Positions 1 to 6,719 are shown, counted from the stretch's first letter. The stretch is DNA of 11,921 bases from Deltaproteobacteria bacterium (GCA_030667105.1 DAOUWN010000030.1:1-11921), one strand, 5' to 3'. Notes: generated by a model not told the origin, from the letters alone. Numbers and translations are program-made.

Positions 1-500
1 ACATTCTCTGTCTTATATTCGAGGTTGTTTTTGCGGCAATATTTCTTGGTATGGAAGGCTATAGGAGGCAGGGGAATAATCATATCGTTGATTACTAAAA
101 CAATATTTGTCCATTGATGGCCTATTACAAATCCTTAGCCATGATTAAATCTCTTGGCGTTATCCGTATGCAAACTTGATCTGTGTTGGATTGTACTGTC
201 AATCAAAATGGCTATCTTCCATGGAAGGCTGCCTTTTGCCAACCAGTTCAAAATCTTAGACAATTGCTTGGCTTGCCTCTTGGACAACTCTTCCAAAGTG
301 TAGATGGCTAATGGTGAATGATTCTTCAGAAACCTACTAAATTGGGACTTGTTCATCCCCCAAAATCTTGCCGCTTCCTGCAATGAATGTTTGCGGGTCT
401 CTATCATCAGGAACATAACAAAGCAAAGGCAGACCTTTTTGAGACGACTTTTTACAGCTATACGACTGGACAACCAATTTTCAAATGCAGGAAAATTCAA
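1..500 (-). pseudogene. IS transposase (DDE type), 5' part, interrupted by an in-frame stop and cut by the window edge
   Basis: Translation from a TTG at 498-500 gives 121 residues with the look of an IS4-like DDE transposase. A helix-turn-helix-like stretch (HSLQEAARFWGMNKSQFSRF, residues 38-57) precedes LIDSTIQHRSS, where D101 is the likely first catalytic aspartate. The TTG start is supported by a good Shine-Dalgarno, GGAGG at 506-510, five bases upstream. The frame stops at TAA (135-137). Reading on in the same frame gives another 44 transposase-like residues (GFVIGHQWTN..., then KKYCRKN...) to the window edge with no further stop. One CAA-to-TAA change (Gln to stop) would explain the interruption. 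The rest of the catalytic domain lies outside the window. The element is probably inactive unless the stop is suppressed. The family is assigned from motif style only, and I could not place terminal inverted repeats. Confidence 0.8.
135..137 (-). other. In-frame premature stop (TAA) in the transposase
   Basis: The minus-strand codons around the stop read CAT GGC TAA GGA TTT GTA. Both flanks stay in the same frame and both look like transposase, so this is a point nonsense mutation and not a frameshift or a natural end. Confidence 0.75.
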
Positions 501-850
501 GACCGCCTCCGTTTTGTTATGGCTAACAAACGCACGGAGGCTATTTTTAACTACAATAGGCAGGGAATAATGTCCAGCACTATTGTAACCACAAGTAATA
601 TTTATTCATATTTTTTCATGTTGGCTTAAGATTTGGTTTGTGGTACACAAGGCTCAGGCCTCCCTGTGGTCCAAAATCGTTGTTGACGATTATTCGTCAA
701 CGATGCGAGACCTCAGCGTGGATACGCGGCAGGGAGGCCGCTTCTCCCCATCTTCAGTATTTTAGGGCTGCTGAGTGCTTTATCATCCTCAAATCCTTAC
801 TTGTAAAGCATTTCAGAAAGCTCTCATTAATTTCGAGCAACATTTAAGAA
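501..850. other. Gene-free stretch between transposase and SIMPL remnant
   Basis: No convincing gene is seen here. The transposase frame stays open upstream of its start to a TGA at 606-608 but has no ATG or GTG, so 501-605 is probably IS leader. A 69-codon plus-strand frame at 638-847 has no family likeness and no ribosome site. The one structured part is the nested inverted repeat at 657-739. The IS boundary and the junction to the broken SIMPL gene should lie here, but no target duplication could be recognised by eye. Confidence 0.5.
657..739. repeat. Nested inverted repeat (10-bp outer arms, 8-bp inner hairpin)
   Basis: The outer arms GGCCTCCCTG (657-666) and CAGGGAGGCC (730-739) are perfect complements. 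Inside them GTTGACGA (682-689) and TCGTCAAC (694-701) form an 8-bp stem with a TTAT loop. ATCGTTG (676-682) can alternatively pair with CAACGAT (698-704). No T-run follows on either strand, so it is not a standard terminator. It could be an IS end structure, a small mobile repeat or a folded RNA. Confidence 0.55.
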
Positions 851-1243
851 GTGCACAATGCGATTGAGCTTAAGCTGGAAGGATTTGAGGCTGAGCATTT
901 GTCCAAGCATGTTTCCAAAATTGTCGGGAAAGCTCTGGAAAGTGGCGCCAACAATATTCATCATATTCAATTTTACATCAAAAACAAAGAGCCCCTAGAA
1001 AAGGAAGCTTTAACCCAAGCAACACAGGAAGCCATGGACCGGGCTAGAACTTTGGCCCAGGCAGCGGGCGTGAAGTTAAAACGCATCACTTCACTCAGCA
1101 CTCATCCGATTCACATGCCGCCCAGGCCATATACGTTCCGGGCGGCCGATATGAAGGCTGAAGCCGCAGCAGGGGCGCCGCCGATTGAGATAGGAGAAAG
1201 CCAAATCCGTGTCCAGGTCAGCGTAGCCTATGAAATAGAATAG
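851..1243 (+). pseudogene. SIMPL (DUF541) domain protein, 5'-truncated remnant
   Basis: The 130 codons match the C-terminal half of SIMPL/DUF541 proteins, which are usually secreted or periplasmic and roughly 230 residues long. Recognisable parts are the stretch ending in ESGANNIHHIQFYIKN, the helix QEAMDRARTLAQAAGVKLKR, and the terminal strand IRVQVSVAYEIE. The expected signal peptide and N-terminal half are absent. The frame opens at GTG 851, one codon after an in-frame TAA (845-847), with no Shine-Dalgarno, and the sequence before it shows no SIMPL likeness in this frame. The most economical reading is a gene whose 5' half was lost, perhaps through events linked to the neighbouring IS. A short expressed protein is possible but would lack an export signal. 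The 3' end converges on parA with a 21-bp gap. Confidence 0.7.
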
Positions 1244-1264
1244 AGGCGAATGAGGGGCCAGCAA

Positions 1265-2263
1265 TCATTCGAATTCTTCAATTTTCTCTTCATGTTCTGA
1301 ACTCGGATCGCCGAGGTTCGTCGCAATAGCTTCTATCATTGCTGAATACGAGGATTGAGCTGGATAGGGAAAAACCTCCTCAAATTCAGACGAGGGCTCC
1401 ACAGGCACTGGAGCTTCCTCTATGGAATCGATATATTCCTCTGTCTTTCGCAAAATGTCATGCGCGGTGTTTGAGACGTCTCCCTCCCGAGCCATGGCAG
1501 CGATTCTCGAAGACATGACTTCGTCGGCCAACTTCTCGTAATCTTTTTGACCAATAGCATGCTTATCATAGTCGCCGACAGGCAAGCCATAGTCTAACGT
1601 CTCCCTGAGACGGATATTGTAACGAATCACCGCCTCAAAAACCTTTTCTTTGAACTTTTCCCTAACCTTCTCTAAAACGTGTCGGGAGTATCGAGTCCTG
1701 TAGTCATACATTGTAACAAGGGCACGGGTTTCTATGGCATGACCACAACTGTTTTCGAGCAGGATGATTATGTCTGTTAGTTTGGCAACCCCTCGAAGCG
1801 AAAAGAGGCTCATGTCAATCGGAATAATGGCCTCCTCACTGGCACGAAGGGCATTGAAACACAAATGCCCAATGCTCGGCGGACAGTCAATGATGACGAA
1901 ATCATACTGTAGCTTAAGTGCCTGGAGAGCCTCCATGAGTCTGTTCTCTCTCCCTTCGACCCCTGCAAGCTCCTGTTCGATGGCACTGAGTCTGGTGTCT
2001 GAGGGAGCAATATCAAAGTCCTCTTTAACAGGTACAACAATGTCTTCAATGCCCGGTTGCCCAATCTGCCTGGGCGCCATCACGTGATACATGCTTTTTT
2101 CGGGATCGAAGTCTATGTCTAAACCCATGGTGGCATGTGACTGAGGGTCGAAATCAATGAGCAGAACCCTCTGTCCCCTCAGTACCAAACAAGATGAAAG
2201 ATTGATCGCCGTAGTGGTTTTACCGCATCCTCCCTTTTGATTCGCAATTGCAATAATTCTCAC
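1265..2263 (-). CDS. Orphan ParA/MinD-family P-loop ATPase
   Basis: This is a ParA-type ATPase of 332 residues, a family that positions DNA or protein cargo by ATP-dependent dimerisation on DNA or membrane. Residues 10-16 are the deviant Walker A KGGCGKT with its signature lysine. LLIDFDPQ (34-41) follows and FVIIDCPPS (122-130) is the Walker B region. After about residue 252 there is a long tail rich in Glu, Ser and Pro. I chose GTG 2261-2263 because AAAGGGG lies six bases upstream and the protein then begins MRIIAIANQKGG, as usual for the family. The ATG at 2267-2269 is too close to that ribosome site, and the longer frame to 2335 adds residues without family likeness. No ParB or parS-like partner is visible, so the cargo is unknown. 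It lies downstream of znuB on the same strand after a 164-nt gap and may have its own promoter. Confidence 0.88.
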   Translation of the reverse strand: MRIIAIANQKGGCGKTTTAINLSSCLVLRGQRVLLIDFDPQSHATMGLDIDFDPEKSMYHVMAPRQIGQPGIEDIVVPVKEDFDIAPSDTRLSAIEQELAGVEGRENRLMEALQALKLQYDFVIIDCPPSIGHLCFNALRASEEAIIPIDMSLFSLRGVAKLTDIIILLENSCGHAIETRALVTMYDYRTRYSRHVLEKVREKFKEKVFEAVIRYNIRLRETLDYGLPVGDYDKHAIGQKDYEKLADEVMSSRIAAMAREGDVSNTAHDILRKTEEYIDSIEEAPVPVEPSSEFEEVFPYPAQSSYSAMIEAIATNLGDPSSEHEEKIEEFE

Positions 2264-2325
2264 CAGCATCCCCTTTCTCAAATTCCGCGCAGAAGTCGCT
2301 TCGATTACATATACAAGAACGTGAT

Positions 2326-2354
2326 CACATACCAAAGGAGAGCATAAGCGTCAA
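2326..2354 (-). promoter_or_regulatory. Possible sigma70 promoter for parA
   Basis: On the minus strand TTGACG (plus 2349-2354) is followed after 17 bases by TATGTG (plus 2326-2331). The -35 is 5/6 to consensus and the -10 is weak. A perfect 8-bp palindrome GTGATCAC (2321-2328) overlaps the -10. Predicted transcription start is near 2319. Confidence 0.3.
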
Positions 2355-2389
2355 GAAAAAATACCATATATAGAGGTCACCTTAGGATA

Positions 2390-2404
2390 AACATGACTCA
2401 TGTT
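2390..2404. repeat. 15-bp perfect dyad between znuB and parA
   Basis: AACATGA C TCATGTT is a 7-1-7 palindrome. It could be a protein-binding site upstream of parA or a weak hairpin at the end of the znu transcript, since TTTATCC follows on the minus strand. The stem is AT-rich and short for a terminator. Confidence 0.4.
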
Positions 2405-2427
2405 CCACGTGAGAGAATATGAATAGA

Positions 2428-3267
2428 CTATTTGTCTCCGCGTCCATGAAATCTTGTTGACAAGCCCTTCACGGCAGTGGCAAGAAGATAGGCGAGCCCC
2501 GCAATCACAACGATGGTGGCGCCTGCAGGAAGGTTTGGCTCATAGGACACAATGAGTCCTGATGAAGTAAAGACTGCCCCTAGGATGGAAGCAATGATCA
2601 TCATCTGAACCAGGCTGCGGGCATAGAGCCTGGCAGTAGCCGCCGGCAGCGTTAGGAGGGCGATGACCATAATGATTCCCACTACCTGAATCAGGATCAC
2701 CACCGTGAGGGCAACAAGACACAGCAGCGACAAATAGGTGCTCACGACTCCGATTCCTTGCAGTTTGCTGTACTCCTCGTCAAAGCATACGGCCATAAAG
2801 CGTTTGTGAAAAAGAAGGACCGAAAGGATGATAAGGCCGTCAAGATATCCGAGAACCCGTATGCTTTCTGTTTTTACCATCAAGATGTTGCCAAAGAGGT
2901 AGCTCATAAGATCCACGTTGTAGCCAGGGGTCTTGTAGATAAAAAGAATTCCTACGGCCATTCCAACGGCCCACAGTGCCCCAATGATCGTATCTTCGTA
3001 CTGGTGGTAACGGAGGCTTATAAAACCAATTACTATCGCTGCGAAAAGGGCCGTCACAACAGCGCCGTGCAGGGGATTGAATCCATAGTAGTAGGCGATC
3101 CCCATACCCCCGAGGACAGTGTGGGAAATCCCGCCACTGATAAAGACAATTCGCCTGACAACGACGTAGGTTCCCATTACACCGCAGGCCACACTGGCCA
3201 GCAAGCCAATGACAACGGCGTTCTGCATGAACGTCTGGTCTCTTAGAACTGCAAAAAATTCAAGCAT
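2428..3267 (-). CDS. znuB: Zinc/manganese-type ABC transporter permease (ZnuB-like, ABC-3 family)
   Basis: The 279-residue, very hydrophobic protein has the length and pattern of the ABC-3 (ZnuB/MntB/TroC) membrane subunit, with about eight predicted membrane segments. Near the N-terminus the motif RRIVFISGGISHTVLGGMGI matches the conserved family loop where a histidine follows serine. Toward the C-terminus VVGIIMVIALLTLPAATA is the segment expected to contact the ATPase. It would form the inner-membrane pore for metal uptake. The start ATG (3265-3267) overlaps the znuC stop as TGATG, so translation is probably coupled. GTG at 3268-3270, one codon earlier, is an alternative start. Zinc is favoured over manganese because of the Fur-family neighbour and the His-rich loop of the binding protein, but the permease sequence alone does not decide this. 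Confidence 0.9.
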   Translation of the reverse strand: MLEFFAVLRDQTFMQNAVVIGLLASVACGVMGTYVVVRRIVFISGGISHTVLGGMGIAYYYGFNPLHGAVVTALFAAIVIGFISLRYHQYEDTIIGALWAVGMAVGILFIYKTPGYNVDLMSYLFGNILMVKTESIRVLGYLDGLIILSVLLFHKRFMAVCFDEEYSKLQGIGVVSTYLSLLCLVALTVVILIQVVGIIMVIALLTLPAATARLYARSLVQMMIIASILGAVFTSSGLIVSYEPNLPAGATIVVIAGLAYLLATAVKGLSTRFHGRGDK

Positions 3268-4007
3268 CACAATTCACATTTGTGTTTCAACATATGAACA
3301 GGTCCACTATAACATGCCTCAATCACATCGCCTGTGATGTGCTCGGTATGGCTGCACGCCAATCTCCGGTTGACGCAAGCGACACGATTCACGTACGTGG
3401 AGATAAAACCCAGGTCGTGAGACACAAGGATGATTGTTACGCTCTCGTTCAGTCGTTTCAGCAATTCGTAGATGTCTTGTTCAACCCTTCCGTCTATGCT
3501 TGATGTGGGCTCATCCAGAAGGAGCAATTCCGGTCTTCCCACTAGGGCCCTTGCCATAAGAACCCGCTGTTTCTGCCCACCGGACAGGGTGCCGAAACGG
3601 CGATTGCGAAGATCATGGATTTCTGCCTCTTGCATCGCCTCTTCCGCCGATTGCCGATCGCTTTTGCGATACCTCCCAAACAGGGGGGACTTTCCCAACC
3701 GTCCTATGAGAACAACATCCATGACACTGATGGGAAAGCTTGCATCCATGTCGGCATGCTGGGGGACATAGCCGATGAGGTGCCGGGCGCGCTCCGGAGG
3801 CTCTCCAAATACTTCAACCTTGCCCCTCAAGGGATGAATCAGGCCAAGAATGATTTTCAGAAGCGTAGTCTTCCCGCTCCCGTTTGGACCCACCACGCCC
3901 AGGAAATCGCCCTCTTGAACGTTAAGCACGATATCCTCAAGACAAAGAGCCCCATCATAGGAAAAATCCACGTGGTTAATTTGAACAACGCTTTTCTCTT
4001 GTCTCAT
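3267..4007 (-). CDS. znuC: Zinc/manganese-type ABC transporter ATP-binding protein (ZnuC-like)
   Basis: This 246-residue cytoplasmic ATPase powers the ZnuB-like permease. All ABC motifs are intact: Walker A GPNGSGKTT (40-48), Q-loop Gln83 in GYVPQ, signature LSGGQ (141-145), Walker B LLLLDEP (161-167) and switch His197 in LVSHD. The C-terminus carries several Cys and His residues (CSHTEH around 218-223, then HMLKHKCEL at the end), which is suggestive of metal contact but unproven. The start ATG overlaps the znuA stop as ATGA (4 nt) and the stop overlaps the znuB start, so the three transport genes form one coupled unit. Confidence 0.92.
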   Translation of the reverse strand: MRQEKSVVQINHVDFSYDGALCLEDIVLNVQEGDFLGVVGPNGSGKTTLLKIILGLIHPLRGKVEVFGEPPERARHLIGYVPQHADMDASFPISVMDVVLIGRLGKSPLFGRYRKSDRQSAEEAMQEAEIHDLRNRRFGTLSGGQKQRVLMARALVGRPELLLLDEPTSSIDGRVEQDIYELLKRLNESVTIILVSHDLGFISTYVNRVACVNRRLACSHTEHITGDVIEACYSGPVHMLKHKCEL

Positions 4008-4894
4008 TGCATCACCTTGACAAAAGTCTCAGCAATCTTTCTCATGTTTTGCAGATATTCCCTGGACAGAGGATCAACCTGAATGACTTTGCCCCCAATC
4101 GCTTTAGCCACAGTCTCTGCGCTTTCCTTACTGAACTGTTTCTGAACAAAAACCACTCTGATTCCTTCTGCCTTCGCTTGTGCGATGAGACGGGCCAGGG
4201 TCTTGGCGCTCGGTTCCTTACCTTCCAACTCTATAGGGATCTGCTCCAAGTCGTAATCGTTGCAAAAGTATCCCCAGGCAGGATGAAACACCATAACCTG
4301 GCGATTCTTAAGATTTCTCAGGACACCGGTGATTTCTGCGTCCAGCTTGTCAAGATCATGGTGGAAGGCCCTCAAATTAGCTTCATAGTAGGCTGTGTGA
4401 TCCAGGTCTTCTGAAGTGAGTGCATCGCAGATGTTTTTTGCCTGGATCTTGACTAACCTTAAGCTTAACCAGATGTGGGGGTCCTTGATACCCTCGCCAT
4501 GATGATGGGCCTTCATGGGCAGAAGCTCAAGGCCTTGGCGCGTATCGATCACCTTCATGCGTGGATTTGCTTTGCTGATACGCTCTATCCATACATTTTC
4601 AAAAGGAATGCCAATCCGAAAAAACAGGCTTGCTTTACTCAGCTTGGCCATCTGCTTGGGCCTGGGCTCGTAGGTGGCCGGGCTCTGCCCTGGACCTACC
4701 ATGACGGAAACATCGACTCTCTCACCCCCCACGCGCTCCGCAAAATAGGCCTGGGGAAGAATACTGACGAAAACCTTGAGCTTTTGCTTGGTATCGTTTG
4801 ACGGCTTTGCATAGACGTTAGCGGTACCCAGAAAGACAATGACCAGAAACACAGCGCCGAACAGACCAACTGGTAACTGGAATCTTCTTGTCAT
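4004..4894 (-). CDS. znuA: Zinc-type ABC transporter periplasmic binding protein (ZnuA-like)
   Basis: This 296-residue protein belongs to the cluster A-I metal-binding proteins (ZnuA/TroA). An N-terminal signal peptide (FGAVFLVIVFLGTANVYA, cut near residues 29-30) sends it to the periplasm. Expected metal ligands are His140 (DPHIWLS), His204 (FHPAWGYF) and Asp274 (QVDPLS). A short His cluster (130-132, HHHGEG) sits in the loop where zinc-specific members carry a His-rich stretch. The first ligand is absent: where many relatives have PHTYEP, this one has SPATYEP (71-77). A strong ribosome site AGGAG lies seven bases before the ATG (plus 4902-4906). It follows the regulator gene by 22 nt and overlaps znuC by 4 nt. 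Zinc is inferred as the substrate. Confidence 0.9.
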   Translation of the reverse strand: MTRRFQLPVGLFGAVFLVIVFLGTANVYAKPSNDTKQKLKVFVSILPQAYFAERVGGERVDVSVMVGPGQSPATYEPRPKQMAKLSKASLFFRIGIPFENVWIERISKANPRMKVIDTRQGLELLPMKAHHHGEGIKDPHIWLSLRLVKIQAKNICDALTSEDLDHTAYYEANLRAFHHDLDKLDAEITGVLRNLKNRQVMVFHPAWGYFCNDYDLEQIPIELEGKEPSAKTLARLIAQAKAEGIRVVFVQKQFSKESAETVAKAIGGKVIQVDPLSREYLQNMRKIAETFVKVMQ

Positions 4895-4916
4895 TTGACT
4901 ACTCCTTCTTCAAAAT

Positions 4917-5354
4917 TCAGTTTCCAGCCTTGAGGCAGTCTTCGCAAGTTCCCTCAAATCGGACATCCACACTCTTGATGATCCGTTTGCCCTTTTTTTG
5001 ATACTTCCCGATATCTACGGGGAGAAACTCCGACCCCAGACACTCCATGACCCCGCATCGGCTGCACACAAAATGGGGATGGTCAGGATGATGCCGGGTT
5101 GCGCCCATTCCATACCTGAAAGCCCTGTCTCCGGCTGAAAGGCGCTTAACCAAACCCTTGTCTACCAGCAGGTCAAGGATGCGATAAAGGGTAACTTTAT
5201 TAATGGATATCTGCTCCCGGACAGTCGCCATAATTTCGGCCGCCGCAAGAGGCCTCGATTCCTCCCCGATTGACCTGAAAACTGCCTCACGAAGGGCGGT
5301 CGAGTCCAGACCATTGCCCTCAAGCATTTCCAAGTAGTTGCAATGTTCACACAT
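4917..5354 (-). CDS. zur: Fur-family metalloregulator, probable Zur controlling the adjacent znu genes
   Basis: This 145-residue protein is a Fur-family repressor. The winged-helix region includes INKVTLYRILDLLVDKGLV (51-69). The dimer and metal domain has clustered histidines (88, 89, 92, 94) followed by CSRC (Cys97, Cys100), and CEDC (Cys137, Cys140) lies near the end. These two Cys pairs are the usual structural zinc site. I chose ATG 5352-5354 because the protein then starts MCEHCNY. The frame is open to a TTG at 5390, but that extension lacks family likeness and overlaps two dyads that look like operators. No Shine-Dalgarno precedes ATG 5354, and a leaderless transcript is possible. It is the first gene of the regulator-znuA-znuC-znuB unit. 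Zur function is inferred from this linkage, and Fur- or Mur-type sensing is not excluded. Confidence 0.88.
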   Translation of the reverse strand: MCEHCNYLEMLEGNGLDSTALREAVFRSIGEESRPLAAAEIMATVREQISINKVTLYRILDLLVDKGLVKRLSAGDRAFRYGMGATRHHPDHPHFVCSRCGVMECLGSEFLPVDIGKYQKKGKRIIKSVDVRFEGTCEDCLKAGN

Positions 5355-5355
5355 A

Positions 5356-5371
5356 ATGTTGCTAGTAACAT
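5356..5371. promoter_or_regulatory. Putative operator dyad 1 before zur-like gene
   Basis: ATGTTGCTAGTAACAT is a 16-bp dyad complete except for one G/T pair. It ends two bases before the regulator's ATG (on the minus strand) and covers the proposed -10 element, a fitting place for a repressor site. Confidence 0.5.
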
Positions 5372-5390
5372 GGATGCAACTAAGTTGCAA
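5362..5390 (-). promoter_or_regulatory. Candidate promoter of zur-znuACB unit, possibly leaderless
   Basis: On the minus strand TTGCAA (plus 5385-5390) is separated by 17 bases from TACTAG (plus 5362-5367). Matches to consensus are moderate (4/6 and 3/6). A start about seven bases beyond the -10 falls near 5355, right at the ATG, which would explain the absence of a Shine-Dalgarno. Confidence 0.3.
5375..5389. promoter_or_regulatory. Putative operator dyad 2 (TGCAACTAAGTTGCA)
   Basis: This is a perfect 7-1-7 palindrome of the size typical of Fur-family operators. It overlaps the proposed -35 element and lies three bases from dyad 1. The two centres are about 18.5 bp apart. Metal-dependent autoregulation by the zur-like product is the simplest inference. 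Confidence 0.6.
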
Positions 5391-5524
5391 GGTGCTTTCG
5401 GCAAGGCTATTGACGCTGCCAGGGAAGTGACGCCCCCTGGGTTTGCCGATATTGTCCCAAGATCAGTTCGTGAGGAAATGCTGGGGGCGCGGCCTGTGTT
5501 GGCGTGTTTGAGTGCTATATGGCT

Positions 5525-6280
5525 TCAGGAAAAACCCTCCAAATCAAAACACGCTCTTGCATTTCGGGTGGTTTGTTCTGCTATTTCTTCAGGGGTGATC
5601 CCCCTGACTCTGGCCACCTCCGCCAAGGTGACCTGCACATGGACAGGTCTTGTGACTAACTCCCGATATTGAACCGGGGTATCGGTCTCAAGTAGCAGGT
5701 TGGAAAGGGGCACTGCATTGATGGCATTTTCATGGTACGGATTGTACAGGAGCGCTGGGGTGGCAGACATATAGTAGCCGGCAGCGGCAATAAGAGGAAC
5801 CAAGTCAAGAGGGCCGCTGAACCAGTGAAAGACCGCTTTTCTTAAGCCCGCCTCTTTGACCATTCGAAAAACCGTCTCGTGTGAATACCGGCAATGCAGT
5901 ATCATCGGCTTGTCATGTTTCTTTGCTATGGCTAGGAGCTTCAGAAAGATGGCCTTTTGCACCTTTTTCTTGGTCTTTGCCTTGTAGTCAAGTCCCACCT
6001 CGCCAAGGGCAATACAATGAGACAAGTTCTTGTCAATATGGGCAAGTGTCTCGTCATCGTTTTCCGGGTTTAGACGCCACGGATGATATCCCACGGCCGG
6101 AAAGATGAATCCCGGATTCTGCCCTGCTATCTCCAAGGTTTTCTGGTTGGAAGACATGTCTTGTCCTACGGCCACAATGGCCAGGACGCCACCTTCCTTG
6201 GCCTCCGTTATGACCTCCTGCGGATCAGGGAATCCATCCAAATGGGCATGGGTGTCTATGACAGGGTAAGCCTTTTTCAC
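5525..6280 (-). CDS. TatD-family metal-dependent hydrolase
   Basis: This 251-residue protein is a TatD-type TIM-barrel hydrolase, a family with DNase or exonuclease activity in characterised members. The metal ligands are in place: DTHAHLD (His11, His13), LGEVGLDY (Glu94), LHC (His129), FHWFSG (His152) and ETDTP (Asp200). The length is normal. The start is GTG at 6278-6280 with AGGA close upstream. It lies 24 nt behind the small unknown gene on the same strand, so the two are probably cotranscribed. 170 nt separate it from the zur-like gene, which has its own promoter candidate. Several TatD paralogues occur in many genomes, so I do not assign a specific gene name. The DNA substrate is unproven here. 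Confidence 0.88.
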   Translation of the reverse strand: MKKAYPVIDTHAHLDGFPDPQEVITEAKEGGVLAIVAVGQDMSSNQKTLEIAGQNPGFIFPAVGYHPWRLNPENDDETLAHIDKNLSHCIALGEVGLDYKAKTKKKVQKAIFLKLLAIAKKHDKPMILHCRYSHETVFRMVKEAGLRKAVFHWFSGPLDLVPLIAAAGYYMSATPALLYNPYHENAINAVPLSNLLLETDTPVQYRELVTRPVHVQVTLAEVARVRGITPEEIAEQTTRNARACFDLEGFS

Positions 6281-6304
6281 GTTTCCTGGCTTCCGTGGTT
6301 CTGT

Positions 6305-6688
6305 TTACTTCTCATAGATGTAAATATGCTCTATTCCGGGTTTAAGGAAAAAGGTGCTCATCTTGACCTTCTTTTCGTTTGGCGAAAAACTGATGACGAT
6401 TTTCTTTTCACAGACCACGCGCTCCAGGCTCTTGATGTCTTTCAGTTCAATCGTGGGGTTGCTGCAGAAAGCCACTTCAACAGCGTGATCATCATTCATG
6501 CCCACCATATCCACAGGACCCTCTGGATAGCGTGGATTACGAAAGGCAGGAACGGGGCGCAGCCCTTGCTCCTTTAAGAAACCGTAAAGGACGCATCGAA
6601 TGGTCTCTTTAACGACAGTATCCCTAATGTGTCCCTTGGGAATCGCTCTGATGGCCTGCAATATCTTCTTTTGGATCTCGTCTTTCAT
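6305..6688 (-). CDS. Small conserved-looking protein of unknown function
   Basis: I do not recognise this 127-residue protein. ATG 6686-6688 has AGGAG about nine bases upstream, so I prefer it to the longer frame reaching 6730, which would run into the divergent promoters. There is no signal peptide or membrane segment. The middle reads GPVDMVGMN, then HAVEVAF, KDIKSLERVV and KKIVISFSP. This alternation of strands with acidic residues (Asp60, Glu71, also Glu81 followed by Lys83) recalls the core of PD-(D/E)XK nuclease-fold proteins, but the canonical motif is not clear and this is only a hint. It is the first gene of a minus-strand unit with tatD and diverges from mutS2. Confidence 0.75.
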   Translation of the reverse strand: MKDEIQKKILQAIRAIPKGHIRDTVVKETIRCVLYGFLKEQGLRPVPAFRNPRYPEGPVDMVGMNDDHAVEVAFCSNPTIELKDIKSLERVVCEKKIVISFSPNEKKVKMSTFFLKPGIEHIYIYEK

Positions 6689-6719
6689 GCTTATCTTCTC
6701 CTGGCCAACTGTTTTGCCG

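Noticed and set aside
638..847. 69-codon plus-strand frame just upstream of and in frame with the SIMPL remnant
   Set aside because: No family likeness, no ribosome site, and it overlaps the inverted repeat. It does not supply the missing SIMPL N-terminus.
2758..3246. 162-codon plus-strand frame inside znuB
   Set aside because: It is the complementary shadow of a strongly supported permease gene and its own translation has no family pattern.
5419..5489. GC-rich complementary segments (CCAGGG/CCCTGG and CGCCCCC/GGGGGCG) downstream of tatD considered as a terminator
   Set aside because: Loops are long or stems short, and no T-run follows on the minus strand.
5343..5672. 109-codon plus-strand frame across the zur-tatD gap
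   Set aside because: It overlaps the tatD 3' end and the operator dyads, and its composition is that of a chance frame.
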